The translations under genes and the position numbers were made by a program. Positions 24,228 through 35,998 of a stretch of DNA of 64,000 nucleotides are shown here, one piece after another. The notes below the pieces were generated by a model. The model was not told where the DNA came from and ran no database searches. It saw only the letters and a program-made list of their open reading frames with translations. How positions within the stretch are numbered: the stretch's first letter is position 1; every line of letters begins with the position of its first letter. The stretch is from Apostichopus japonicus (Eukaryota; Echinodermata; Holothuroidea; Aspidochirotida; Stichopodidae), in assembly GCF_037975245.1 (NCBI RefSeq), contig NC_092564.1, forward strand, positions 19,103,984 to 19,167,983, given 5' to 3'.

Positions 24228-25021
24228 GTAAGTCCATTGCCAATAGATTTTGCTGTTGCATCTCTTTTTTTATTCCTGCTTGTTTCTTCCATCTTTCACT
24301 AAGTTGGTGACTTGTAGGGATGCACAGTCTGGGATTGAATTTATCAACTGCACTTGGCTGCATACAGTGAATTAATTAATATATACAAAGTATTTTTAAA
24401 ATCTGAAACAAATTGTGTTGTAACCTTTTATAAAAGAATGTGTCTGCTTCTTGTGCATGAATGAGTAGCGAGTACAATTTGCAAGGTAGACTAGTCTGTA
24501 GCCAAGATTCAACAGAGCATTCAATAATGTATTATCAAACTTGTAAGTTCTATTCTTGTTTGGAAAACTCATAAAAATCATACAAGCAAATCATTGCAGA
24601 GTTTTCCAGTACACTTTTATTTCACTTATATATTCTGGTACACTTTCGTTCTACCCAAGTTTATGTTCACTATTACTTGTGAGGGAATGAGCAGCTTACT
24701 TTAATTACTGCCATAACAGGTCACTTCAATTCAACATTAGAAATGTAAATTAATTCCATACTTTAGAAGAATCAATTGGTGACTTACTGGCATATTAGAT
24801 TAATAACATAGGGCTTCATTGATGGTTGCCAGTTATTTCAGTCCAAGAAGCTACACTCTAAAAACAACCTGGTGAAAATTTCCTGGTTAACAATTTGCAA
24901 ACATTATGCTGGTTACTGTCTACGTTAGTTAACATAATCCTGGTTAAGCTCCTTCCGTGCTGGTTAATCACATTGTGGTAAATCTGATCTTAACGTAACT
25001 CTAGTGAATGAACTAAAACAG
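24228..25021. other. Intergenic, no gene seen
   Basis: AT-rich, with repeated 'CTGGTTAA'/'TGGTTA' strings between about 24870 and 25000. No continuation of the integrase-like exons was recognised. Confidence 0.35.
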
Positions 25022-25029
25022 CTGACTAG

Positions 25030-25590
25030 CAGTGGCGGAGCGTCCATATACAGTCAGGGGGGGCGGATGCCCCCCCTGACGGACTCAAATGGAATGCCGG
25101 CGCCCTTTTCAGCTTTGTACCACGTTTTACTTATTCGCGATTATTGACTTTTTTTTATTGCGCTCTCATCTACCTATTGACAAATTTGTCACATTTTGTT
25201 GGTGTAATTTTCTGACAAAATGCTCTAACGTACGGCGGTCTTTTATTTATCGGCACTTAATTCCGGCACGAAACTATTTCCAAGAACTGTACAGGGTTTT
25301 GATCTATTTTTTCGAAAACATGAGCACTCACAAAGATACCACAGGGATTGTGATGAAGCGCATGTACTTTCAACACCCATATAAACTTCCGAGTTGTCAC
25401 AAATGGCGATGACACCTATTTATTCTTTGTTTATCTGCAAATTAGCAAGGCCCGGAAAGGGTCATTTCCGGCGATCTAGGTAGTATCTTTACTCAACCAA
25501 CCTGTGGTGGCGCTCCACTTAGATAGTGTCAAAAGCGCCCCTACAGGCCATTCTCACCCCCCCTGACCAATACCCCTAGCTCCGCCACTG
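25030..25590. mobile_element. hAT-type MITE, 561 bp
   Basis: Twelve-bp terminal inverted repeats CAGTGGCGGAGC, flanked by CTGACTAG (25022-25029) and CTGACCAG (25591-25598), an 8-bp duplication with one mismatch. A subterminal hairpin with a 12-bp stem GTCAGGGGGGGC lies near 25052-25080. The interior has the shared module at 25463-25531 ('ATTTCCGGCGATCTAGG ... GGCGCTCCACTTAGATAG'). A truncated second copy is at 37810-38213. No transposase. Confidence 0.88.
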
Positions 25591-25758
25591 CTGACCAGCC
25601 TATTGCAATCCTCGCCTCTGATTGGTTGGTTGGTCGCGACGTTCGTGCGAAATTCATCCAACTAGAAAACTTTAGTAGTACCATACAGTACACATGGGCG
25701 TCCAGTCAATCACCGAGCGGTAACCAAGCATAAGCCAGTCTTGATACATCTATAGAAA

Positions 25759-28700
25759 ATGGATGATTTTGTATCAACCAAGCTTGAGGAGTGGAAGCTT
25801 ACAACATTAAAAGACATTTTTGAAGGTAAGAATGGAAATCCTTTTGTTTTGAATACAGTTAGCTATGCCTGTTAACGTACAGGGTTATATGCTCAGTGAC
25901 AACTGTCATGTAATATTAATAAGAAGTGTTGCTGTTAGTGTTGTTACGGTAGTATTAGGCCTAGGCCTATAATTACTTGTGTTAGAATTAAGGATGCACC
26001 GGATCCAAATTTTTGGATCCGGCCGGAACCGGATTTTGCCGGATAGTACATGAAATCCGGCTGGAACCGGATTTTTTCATTTTCATTACACAAAAGAAAA
26101 TCATGAATAAGAAGTAGAAGTATGAAACAAGGAGCAAATCTTAGGTGACGTATACGCATATTATAAAGAAGGTGAAATTAAGACCCCATTTATGAGATTA
26201 AATATGACTTGAAAAGGTGTAATCTACATTCTTTAATAAAATAACTACAATATAATTGTTGACAAGCTTGATACAGTATGTAAATTTGTTTGCTGGAAAA
26301 ATACTGCATACTACCTATAAGATAATTGTCTCTGTATGTGATAACTGTAGAAAGGTTACTATTGAAATTGTTTTCATTGTCAGCTCTGGAATTAATCTTT
26401 TTTGATGAGAATTAAAGTTATTCTAAGGTTTAAGAATGAATTTTAAGATGAAGTGGTTTTTGTGGAATTAAAAAATATTCAGAAGTATTTAACCATATAC
26501 GTAAGAGATTGTTCCACACATAAAAAATCACAGAAAACATGAATGCCAACAATAATGGGAAAGTAAAGATTCAATGGAACAGTATTTTGAATGAAAAGTA
26601 TATAAATGGTCCATTTTAACTGCACAATATTAAACTGATGAAGGCTGCAAGAAATGATTTCACTGCAAACTGTATTTGTTGTATATAGCTTCATATTATT
26701 ACAGTAGTTGTATTATTTTGGTTGATCTTTAGAAACAGTGAGTCAGACCATTGAGAAAATTAAATTAAACATGTTAAACCTAATTTTCCTTACTTTGAAT
26801 GTTTTATTAATTTTTGGAATTAGTTTACATTGATTTAAGTTAATACCAACACCTTTTTAAGGAATAATTCAGGCCAGATTTTGAAAAAGATCCGGCCAGA
26901 TTTTGAAAAAGATCCGGCCAGATTTTGAAAAATATCCGGCCGGAACCGGAACCGGATAATTGCTCACTATCCGGCCGGATAGTCTGGCCGGACCGGATAT
27001 CCAGTGCATCCCTAGTTAGAATTATGGCTAACGATGCAAGTGCACTACAAATATAGTCTCTACAGGTCTCCTCTCATATAAATATATATTTATTTGAAAA
27101 TTATAAACAATTGTTAAATTACTTAAAGTAGGTAGGGCTATACTATAGTATGATTAATAAAATACTTGGTCGTACTTCAATCAATACTCCAATTGATAAT
27201 ATTAAAGATAATGATTTGTTAATTACAAATAAATTTGACATGGCCGAGATATTTAATGACTTTTTTGCTAATATAGGCTAATATAGGTAACCTTGCAAGT
27301 TCTATTCCCACTTGTCACTCAAAATTTACAGATTTTCCTACTGATAGTACCCCATCATCTCTATTTCTCTCACCAACCAACTCCTCTGAAATAATCAATT
27401 TAATAATGCAATTGAAAAAAAGGTTCTTGTGGTCTTGATAATATTTCTGTTCAGTTTCTCCAAGAAAATCGTTTTATTATAGCTGCCTCTCTTACATATA
27501 TTTTTAATTTATCAATTTCTACAGGTGTTGTTCCAACTCGTACTAAAGAAGCTAAAGTTACTCCAATTTTCAAAAGTGGTGATAAGCTATCTATTAACAA
27601 TTACAGGCCCATCTCAGTTCTTTCATCTTGATCTAAACTTTTAGAACTTATAACATATAACCGTACTGTACACTTTTTAGACAAGAACAACATTATTACT
27701 GATAGACAATTTGGATTTCGTAGGGGGCGTTCTACAGCTATGGCAGCTTTGGATGTATCACACTATATCATTAATGGCTTTAAAAATGTGAAGGAATATT
27801 CTTTGGGTGTATTTTTAGATTTATCTAATGCCTTTGATACTGTCAATCATGGAATTCTCTTCAACAAATTGTATCATTATGGCATAAAAGGGGTTGCATT
27901 TAATTGGTTTGTTAATTATCTATCTGGCAGACGCCAATGTGTACATATTGATAATCATTATTCTAATTTCAGTAAAATATATGTGGAGTACCACAAGGGT
28001 CAATTTTAGGTCCACTGCTTTTCTCTTTGTACATAAATGATATTATGAATTGTTCAAACACCTTGTATTTTACACTTTTCGCAGATGACACCAGTATACT
28101 ATATAAACACAAAGATATAAATCATGCTGCATCTACTATAAATTTTGAATTAGCTAAAGTCTCTACTTGGTGTCAAGTAAATAAATTATCTTTGAATATA
28201 AACAAAACCCACTTTATGATTTTTCACCCACTCTCATACTACCTCATCTTAATTATTGTAATATTGTTTGGGGTAATGCATATTCTACCTACCTAAAGCA
28301 ATTGCTTTTATTACAAAAAAAGGCTGTCCGTGTTATTACACAGTCTGATTTCTTAGCACATACCCCACCACTATTTAGCTCACTGAAATTACTTGATATT
28401 TTTGATTTACATAGATACCCTTGTGCAGTTTTTATTTTTTAAGTCTATTAATAATAAATTACCAGTCAATTTTAATGATTACTTTCATTTCAATTATAAT
28501 ATACATAACTACTACACCAGATCCTCTGGACATTTATTTTCATTGCCCATAAATACCAATGTCTTTAAACGTTCCATCGTCTGTTATGGTGTTAATTTCT
28601 GGAATAGCTTAAGTCATGCATTAAGAAATATTAAGTACCTTAATTCATTTTCATTCAAGTTGAAAATCATCTTTTATCCAAATGTCAACATCTATAGATC

Positions 28701-31700
28701 TACATTTGTCTCTGACTTTAAGTATTTCCCACATTTTCAAAATGCCTTTTTTGTTTAGTTTAGGGGTGGGCGGGGGGGGGTGGTATAGGTCGTCTTGGTA
28801 AGGGGCTTTATTATCATGCCCATATCCTTAAAACTTGTTATCTTTATTTTTGGTGGGCTTCTTGTACAAGCTACGGCTTCCAAGCCCTTCCACCATTTTC
28901 TCTTCGTAATTTCCATCATTTTTCTTTTATATGATTTATTACTTATTTTCTTTGCATGGTATTGTCTTCACCGTCTTTTTATGACATAAACATTGTGAGG
29001 AAATGGAAAAAATAAATGAAATGAAATGAATTCTGCTGTGGGCGAAGCATTACCCATTGCCAAATTCATAAGCGATGTGTGCTGTTATTCTGAAACCGAT
29101 AACATATGCAAACTTCTAGTTCAATCGTATCGAGGATGTTAAACTCTACAAGAAAAATACAAATGCAAATAAACAAGCAAATGAACGTTCGCCAAAAAAT
29201 AGCCCCCTGAATTTATCGGAAAACAAAATGTGACATTCTTGTGTACTAAGGAAGGGTCCTGCGCAAACTCAGCAGTGGCTGCATTGAAGTACAATGCAAA
29301 ACGCATTGTGGTTTCGATGTTGTGACATGAATAATCAAAAATAAATAAATATATGCATTTATATCTATATATTTATATGCATTTAAGATGTCGCAAACAA
29401 TATTCACAATGACAGCTGATGATCAAAATGTACACTTATAGTCTAAACCTGTAATCAGATTTTCTACATTGGATATAATGTTTTAACAAAGATTTCCTCG
29501 ATTACCTTGAGCTGATGCTGACCCCAAATGACCCTAAAACACCGACTTCTGTTCACTTTCTCCTAAATAAGACATTCAATTGTTTATAGGATGACCATGA
29601 TCAATTTAGTCCTTGGAGAGTAAGAAACTTTCAGAAATAACCAGGAAATACCAGCATGCAACACTTTGGCAGGACCTTTACAGTAAACAACCACTGAACC
29701 TTGTAACTTTCTGGTTTACAGTATTTCAACATTGTTGCAGAGGAAAATGAGGTTGGACCTCCACTGACAAACAATGAGCCTTGTGCTTGTGTAAAAGCAA
29801 ACTTTGCTTTGTGAATAGCAAACAATGTTTGTTAAAAATAAATGCGGCTTTTTAAAAAACAGACCCTTGTTAATGATATATTTATTGCCAAGTTTTACCG
29901 GTTATAAATTTGTAAGCAGTTGTATTGTTAATGAACAATGAACAGATGTAAAAAAAATTTACTCGATCAGCTAAAGGATTGGTTCAGTTGTCATACATGT
30001 TTATGTTATATGAAAGAGGACAATAAAAGAAACACAATGGTGAAAAAACTGTTCAAATATCTTTTTTGGTTAAAGAGATATTCAAGTGTAAAGTTTTATC
30101 AGATTGTGTAGAAACTGCTGAAATCTGACTAGCTGTGATGTTACATCCTCACATTCCTGAAAAGTCTTTGTTTTTTTCTCTAAATATTTTGTGAGATTTC
30201 ATGACTTTCAACCAAAAGATATGTCAGGAGCATAGGCGTAGGAGGCGGGGGGGCTGGGGGGGCTGCAGCCCCCCCAACCAAACATTTTTGTGAAAATTCG
30301 GGCAATATGCTGAGAATTTTTCGGGCACCTACTGAAAGAAAAATAATTTGCATTGTGTTTTTCAATGGTTAAACTGATATTATTATGATCATTATTATTG
30401 TAACAACTTCCTAAAATATGTAAGGGTAATAACACGCATAGGCGTACAAGGCGGGGGGGGGGGGGGCAGGGAGAGCGTTTTGTGTTATTTGTTTTGTGAT
30501 ATTAATATTAATATAGGCCTAAAATTTTCTTATTTAGCATCATGAGGCCCGAATATTTCCGTGTAACACCACCGATTATCGACATCTTTGGCCACAGAAA
30601 AAAACCGCAGTAAACCTTTTTTCTTTTTCTAACTAGTCAATTGTATACCTGGACATCCCCGACATGAGTGTATATAAGAACCATTTTCTTTTTCATGGAT
30701 GGTGGGGGGGGGGGGGAGTGCCAACAAGCCTAGAGGTACAGGTTTATCATATTCTTTGTTATTTTTTATATTTTTTTGTGAGACAAATTGCAGTCTCAAC
30801 CGACACAGTGACATTATCCCGCCTACATGTGGTTGAACAATGTATGCTTTTCTGGAGGTAGCTGAGTACTGTGTTAAAATAATAAATACTTAAACTAAAT
30901 AGGAGCTTAAAAATTATACTGTCCTATTTTTTCACCTTCAAAGTGATGTTTCCATTTTTTCTTCTCTAATTTACCAAATTTTTGGGGAAGTATAAATTTC
31001 TAAAACGTGAGATTATAAAATAAAGAATCTTTAGATGCAACTTGCAAGGCCTCAAAAGTGCCATTTCCGGCAATCTGAGAGGCATTTTTTGCCCAAAAAT
31101 GTCTTGAACGCTACGCGCCAACCGATGGTGGCGCTCCGCTTAGATAGTGTCACAGGAACTTTCGGGCACAAAAGTTTCTGCCCCAAAACTGAAATGGTCC
31201 CATACGCCTATGATAACACGCCAAATGATTGTACGTTATTGGCATACGGTGTAATAACCGATGCATGCCTATATGGACATTAAGTTGTTGAACGCGCGCG
31301 GAGCGCACGAAAAATTTGGGTTATATTTTTGGGCAAGACGTTACAGCCCCCCCAAATCAAATTGGGCTCCTACGCCTATGGTCAGGAGATCTCATATTTG
31401 TCAAAGGAAGTATTAGAGATTAAACATCTGAAGAATTTTTGATTATATTATTTTCAAATGTGTTAAAAAATGTAAATAATTTTTAAAGAAATATATTCAC
31501 AAATGTTAAGGAAGTGAGGATGTGACGTCACACCCTCACAGTAAGTCTTTCTACACCAGTCATTTTCAAAGAAATTTTGATATCTGCAAAGTGTCATATC
31601 TCCTTAACAGAGCATGCTATCATGGTAGTTTCTTCAGTTCTTTATGTCTTTTTGTGCTCTTTCATACAAAATAGACATGTCAAACACCTGAACCAATCCT

Positions 31701-32010
31701 TTAATAAACAGATAGAAGAATATTGTACTAGAACAGTACACTACTGTATAACAGTGGTTCAACATGCAGCTTTAGGGTGCAATTGTTTCCTCATAAACTA
31801 AGTCATGTCTTTCCTTGACTTAGGATTGAAAATTTGGGAGCTCGTTAAGGGGTACAGGAGGGATATCAGATATAATAATCCCTGTTTTGATTTAACCCAA
31901 TATGCACTTGTGTTTTTGATTGAATCCCTTTCACAGAGAATTTTATCGATGAACAGGCATTCATGCTACTTGATGTTGATGTGATCAGAGTCGATCAGAT
32001 CTCACTCTAA
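25759..32010 (+). CDS. SAM-domain start, two exons, probably truncated
   Basis: Exon 1 (25759-25825) begins with ATG and ends at a GTAAG donor; exon 2 (31937-32010) follows a TTTCACAG acceptor and keeps the frame. Together they code for 46 residues starting 'MDDFVSTKLEEWKLTTLKDIF', then 'ENFIDEQAFMLLDVDVIR', then a stop at 32008. The spacing of Leu, Trp, Phe and 'NFIDEQAFMLLD' resembles the first half of a sterile alpha motif, a protein-interaction helix bundle. The rest of the domain is missing, so the frame is truncated or the true continuation is spliced elsewhere. The 6.1-kb intron is filled with transposons (25989-27014, 27140-29029, 30231-31380). It may be the 5' end of the transposase-like locus at 33.84-36.0 kb. 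Confidence 0.5.
25989..27014. mobile_element. hAT-type element with GGATGCAC termini
   Basis: Perfect 8-bp duplication GTTAGAAT at 25981-25988 and 27015-27022. Ends are TAAGGATGCACCGGAT and, in reverse complement, TAGGGATGCACTGGAT. Both subterminal regions are dense in GGATCCGG/CCGGAACCGG palindromic strings (26007-26080 and 26930-27000). A 24-bp unit 'CCGGCCAGATTTTGAAAAAG' is repeated three times near 26870-26935. The AT-rich middle has no transposase frame. Terminal clusters of short palindromic motifs are likely transposase-binding sites, by analogy with other hAT elements. Confidence 0.85.
27140..29029 (+). pseudogene. Decayed LINE reverse transcriptase (CR1/Jockey/L2 group)
   Basis: Reverse-transcriptase motifs occur in order: 'KVTPIFKSGD' and 'NNYRPISVLS' near 27550-27630, 'RQFGFRRGRSTAMA' near 27710-27750, 'LDLSNAFDTVNHG' near 27815-27855, 'GVPQGSILGPL' from 27985, and the catalytic 'FADD' at 28078-28089. 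C-terminal thumb-like segments continue to about 28700. It is broken by a 10-bp duplication (27267-27286), an in-frame stop near 27629, a frameshift between the 27740 frame and GVPQGS, and a deletion near 28230. It ends in ATGAA-type repeats near 29010-29029. The missing N terminus and endonuclease suggest 5' truncation. It sits in the intron between the two SAM exons. Confidence 0.85.
29030..29944. other. Intergenic with weak repeat similarity
   Basis: A weak relative of the 'AATGCAAAAATGCATT' repeat start lies near 29300 ('CAATGCAAAACGCATTGTGG'), followed by 'GACCCCAAATGACCC' near 29520. No gene recognised. Confidence 0.35.
30231..31380. mobile_element. Outer hAT-type element of a nested pair
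   Basis: Perfect 8-bp duplication GTCAGGAG at 30223-30230 and 31381-31388. Ends are CATAGGCGTAGGAGGC and, in reverse complement, CATAGGCGTAGGAGCC. A G-run/C-run hairpin (GGGGGGGCTGCAGCCCCCCC core) follows the left end near 30257-30276. Removing the inner element and its duplicated 8 bp leaves about 366 bp. No coding capacity. Confidence 0.9.
30437..31212. mobile_element. Inner hAT-type element of a nested pair
   Basis: Perfect 8-bp duplication ATAACACG at 30429-30436 and 31213-31220, fully inside the outer element. Ends are CATAGGCGTA in both orientations (10 bp identical), then diverge. It contains the shared internal module at 31062-31150 ('ATTTCCGGCAATCTGAGAGG ... GGCGCTCCGCTTAGATAG'). 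No transposase. Confidence 0.9.
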
Positions 32011-33259
32011 GCTTGGCCTTGATATAATACATAGGAATGTGTACAGCATATCAATTCCCTAGCGCTCTTCCTTATGCAGCGGCGGAAAGTCACAACAGTT
32101 ACTTCCCACACCTCCCGTTGACTACCTGTTAGGCCATGTTTTTCTTCACCGATAACAGTTCTTTCCTCATTTCATTACACTTAGTCTAAAACATCTTTAG
32201 AAAGGTGGAATCTCTTCATATCTCAGTTGTTTTCTAGTTTCTATTTAGGACGGCACAATCGGACTTTGGGGGTTAAAAATGTAGAGCTACGTAACTTTTG
32301 AAAACCAAAAGTCACGTAAAACACACATGGCAACATGTAGCGTCGTCTGGCTTTTGAAACTCCCATTATTGAAATTCCTCCTCTTTGTCTAAATTGAATA
32401 TGTATTATGAGTGACGATTCTGTACATATAAAAATTATTGTGATTGGTTAAAATTCTCCTAGAGGTAACAAATGAGAGTCATCGTTAGAAAATATCGACC
32501 TTCTTGCCCAACCCTCGAGAGACGCTATTGTAAACGCCCGCGTGGTAGCGCTAGTATAGTGTACTGTAACTACGCACTACAGGCACGCACACACAATTTC
32601 TGTTTATTACCAACCGTTTCTGACATCTATTTTTACCTTTTCACGCTGCAATTTGTCCCTGAAGAAGAGTATTTTCTTTAATTTAAAGGTAAGATGTCTT
32701 ATCTGTTAAAGATTTATACATATTGTGTCAAGGTCATAATTTTTGTAAGTTTTTATGGCATAGCGAAGCAACTCTAGTGTTCGCTGTGTCGCCGAGTTAC
32801 ACACAGGCTAAACAATTTTAGCCACAGGTAGTGCGTATCTCTTGCAAAGGGTAGTGTTATCTTGGCCTAGGTTGCCACTAGTGCTAGGGAGTAAGCAAAT
32901 AATATATGTTATTAGCTCAGATTAATTTAATTTAATCATTTAGCAATCCTATTTACGATATGGGGTTTAGATACCTTCAGCACGCATTGCTGTCCATGTT
33001 CTCTATTTTTGGCGTGTTACTGCAAAGCTTACAGTACAGGTGTCCTTGAGATAAACGTAGGCCAGTGTCTGTGTGTTCCCCTAAAAGAAATAACCTCAAG
33101 TAGGCCTAGCCTATGTTGCTATGCATGCACTGTGGGTGTCCAAGCACTTTTCAGTATACCTGAAAATGATTCCCGATGTATTGAAGTTATGTAGAGAACA
33201 CCCATTAAAAACAGTAATCAAGTGCTTAAACCTGCTCTACTTCTCAAAAAATTACAGCG
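32011..33259. other. Intergenic or intronic sequence, no gene assigned
   Basis: No recognised coding region. A GTAAG sequence after 'TTAATTTAAAG' near 32690 resembles a donor, and the region before it could be an untranslated exon. There is no supporting similarity. Confidence 0.3.
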
Positions 33260-33267
33260 TTTATCTG

Positions 33268-33612
33268 CAGTGGCGTAGGAAGGTACTTTTGAGTTGGGGC
33301 CTGAAGACTGATGGCCGGCCTGGGGGAGGGGTCTAAGGGGAGGGGGTGTCCCCTTCCCCTTTGGATTTTTTTTGCATTTCCAGGTGGCCTCAGATGCAAG
33401 TTGGTGCAATATAGCACACTTCAACACCACTCCATTTTGTAAATAATATTGCATTTTCACCTGGCCTTAGTTGCAATTTGGTGCTCATTTTCTCATTTGG
33501 AAATGAAAAAGGGGTTTCCTGACTTGCGGAGCGGGGGGAATGATACTTCCGCCCCCCATATTTTTCACTGGGGGGCTGGCACCCCCCCAGCCCCCCGGTT
33601 CCTACGCCCTTG
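33268..33612. mobile_element. hAT-type MITE, 345 bp
   Basis: Flanked by TTTATCTG (33260-33267) and TTTATATG (33613-33620), an 8-bp duplication with one mismatch. Ends are CAGTGGCGTAGGAA and, in reverse complement, CAAGGGCGTAGGAA. The interior has two G/C hairpin regions (about 33309-33362 and 33533-33599) and two spaced copies of a 'CCAGGTGGCCTCAGATGCA'-like segment (33380 and 33460). No coding capacity. Confidence 0.85.
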
Positions 33613-33840
33613 TTTATATGCGTCTCTAACTTTCACAGATTAAATATGAAGTTTTGGTTCCGGGAGAAGCGTGTAGACTACTTAAAGCTTCATAGTGGTG
33701 AGCCAGTGGGAAGGTTATTTCCAGTGTCTTCGAGGAAGAACAGATCATGCAAATGGTCAACTAAGAAACTTTTCAAATCGAAGTTCTGGACACTAGGCTG
33801 ATTGGTTCTGAAAAGGAAGTGAAGTTACACTATACTGGGT

Positions 33841-35998
33841 TACACTATACTCATCACACAATTTGATGAGTGGCGTTGCGAGAAGGATATTCTTGATACT
33901 CCTTCTTCAGCAATTGATGGTGATACTCGTGACTTTTTTCAATTCCATTTGTTGTCAGCTGTCAAAGAAAGGCTTAGTTGCTGCAGGAAAATAGACAGTG
34001 AAGTGACATTAACCATTCCTGTGCGAAGGGAAGTGTTCACTGACTTTGTGGAAAGAATTGGCTTGAGGATTTCAAGTCAGAAAGGACACACCATCTATGG
34101 ATTCCAGAGTGTTTCTTGTGCCAAAGAATGTTTCATCAAAGGGTGGTGGTACAGGATTGTGAATGTGGTTGGAGATTTTTGCTGCATTGAACTAGAAACC
34201 TTCCAAATATGGCTGAGGAAGACCTTGCTTGGAAGAATATGACTTTGATGGAAAACTAATTTTAAGTCACCGTGGTTTTCAAGCGACAGTAAGATTTGTT
34301 ACGCTGAAAGGTACGTAACAAGTGCGATCATTCCATCGATCCTTACCAAAGTTGATAGCGAGCCTGAAGTTTCATCATTGAGCTTGCCTTAGACATTTGC
34401 TTCGGAACAAGGTGATTGACTACCATGGCCAAAATGAATCGGTTCATGTTCTTTTCTACTTTACATTGTTACAGGTAGCTCTGGTAGTTGCCCACCCAAA
34501 ACATGATGGTTCATGGAAATTAAAAGTGAATGTGTACATTATTTATGGGTTGGTTGAAGAAAGTGGGTCTGCATACTATAATATTGAAGGAACAAAAGCA
34601 GTTTTGCAAAAGATTTGTTCACTGAATGGGATCAAAATACAAGTATGTCGAGGATACTGGAGTGCTAGACTTCACAGTAAAGGCTTAAAGGAACTTCGAG
34701 GTCATGCAGTCAAAGAAAGGGGGTAAATCTAAAAACCTTCTATTGACACATTGGAAATCAAAATGATGTTGATATACAGAGAAAGAGGCGTAAAGTAGCT
34801 GTTAAAAAATATAGGGATGTACAGGAACAAATTATGGAGCCGAAAAGAAAACAGAAATAGTTAACACACATTTTCATTCCAAGTTGATCACGTGCTAAGT
34901 CTGTTAGGAAAACACTCTGTAAGTCATGGTTAAAGGATTGATTCAGGTGTTTGACATGTCTATTTTGTATGAAAGAGCACAAAAAGAGAAAAAGAACAGT
35001 GAAGAAACTACCATGAGAGCATATAAATACTGTAAATACAAAAACACTGTAAAAATACTGTAAATACATAAAAATACATATAAATATACTACTCGGTTTA
35101 AAGGGATGCAGTGCTAAATACTCTTGTGCTTGGTGTAAATGTCCTTCAGAAAAACGATGGGATACTTCCCAGGTCTGGTCATTAATTGAAACACAGCATG
35201 GTGCTAGAACAATTGCTGACATTAAACGGTGTAGCAAAATGAAAAATAAATAACTTTGTGTGTGAAGGAGCCAATATTTCCATCAATTTCAGTACAAAAT
35301 TGCACACCAGATGTCCTACATCTTTACCTTAGAATCTCAGACCAGTTGGTCAATCATGTGATTGCTGAGCTTATACACAGGGATAACATTACCCAAAATT
35401 TAAAAGAACTGTGTCGGGAAAAATCTGCTAATATTGTGCGATTTGAAAAGTTTGTTCAAAGCTTGAATATCAAGTGGAACTTTTATGTTGACAAGGCATC
35501 CAGCTCAATTTGATGCAGAGATTTCAATGGAACAGAACACTTGACTATGCAAAAGGCAATCAAACTTGAGGAAATGATTCCTGGTCCTCCAAAGTTGCCA
35601 GAATTGTGGCAAAGTTTTGGGCAAATAATCACAGCTGTGAAAGGTGCAGACACCAATGATGTAACTTCATTAGCCAAAAAATGCAAGGATTGGGTTAATT
35701 TATTTTGTAAGGTTTACCAAGCTAAGGATGTGACACCATATATGCATATTTTAATGTTTCACATTCCAGAGGCAATCCAAATTCATGGAAATATAAATGT
35801 TTTCTCACAGCAAGATATGGAAAAGATTAATGATTTTATAACCTCATGGTATTTTCGGTCAACAAACCACAACAAAATGGATACCCTGGAGCAGGTCGAA
35901 TACCTTGGATTTACCTGTGAACGTGGTCCTAAATTTAGTGTTACATGTGGTATATGCCAAGAGAAAGGCCATAATAAAAGGTCATTTAAATTTGTAAG
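33841..35998 (+). pseudogene. Decayed transposase-like reading frame with zinc knuckle
   Basis: Fragments in several frames: 33860-34242 ('SAVKERLSCCRKI', 'AKECFIKGWWYRIVNVVGDF'), 34228-34310, 34480-34726 ('KLKVNVYIIYGLVEES'), 35095-35250 (Cys-X5-Cys-X2-Cys-X-Cys), 35256-35513 and 35541-35999. The last fragment ends in 'CGICQEKGHNKRSF', a zinc-knuckle pattern whose final Cys is Phe here. Frameshifts or stops occur near 34228, 34727, 35251 and 35511, and a dispersed repeat has inserted at about 34860-35090. From memory, the style resembles a multi-copy transposase-like family of aquatic animal genomes, but I cannot name the superfamily. No full set of catalytic acids can be assigned. The SAM exons upstream may belong to it. 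Confidence 0.6.

Larger units (their letters stand above)
29945..31700. repeat. Foldback arrangement of a dispersed repeat
   Basis: The arm at about 29945-30165 and the reverse complement of about 31505-31700 share 'AAAGGATTGGTTCAG', a 'GAAAGAGNACAA' block, 'GTGAAAAAACT'-like sequence and a terminal palindrome. The right arm carries the near-palindrome 'GTGACGTCACACCCTCAC' near 31513; the left arm carries 'GTGATGTTACATCCTCAC' near 30136. A third copy lies at about 34905-35015 inside the transposase-like pseudogene. The nested hAT pair occupies the space between the arms. Confidence 0.6.

Noticed and set aside
28795-28989. 64-codon hydrophobic frame
   Set aside because: Lies in the 3' untranslated part of the LINE before its ATGAA-type tail.
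32472-32681. 69-codon frame followed by a GTAAG donor-like site
   Set aside because: No homology seen and only one splice-like signal; possible untranslated exon but unsupported.
34758-35237. 159-codon minus-strand frame
   Set aside because: Opposite strand of the transposase-like pseudogene and its inserted repeat; hydrophobic low-complexity translation of AT-rich DNA.
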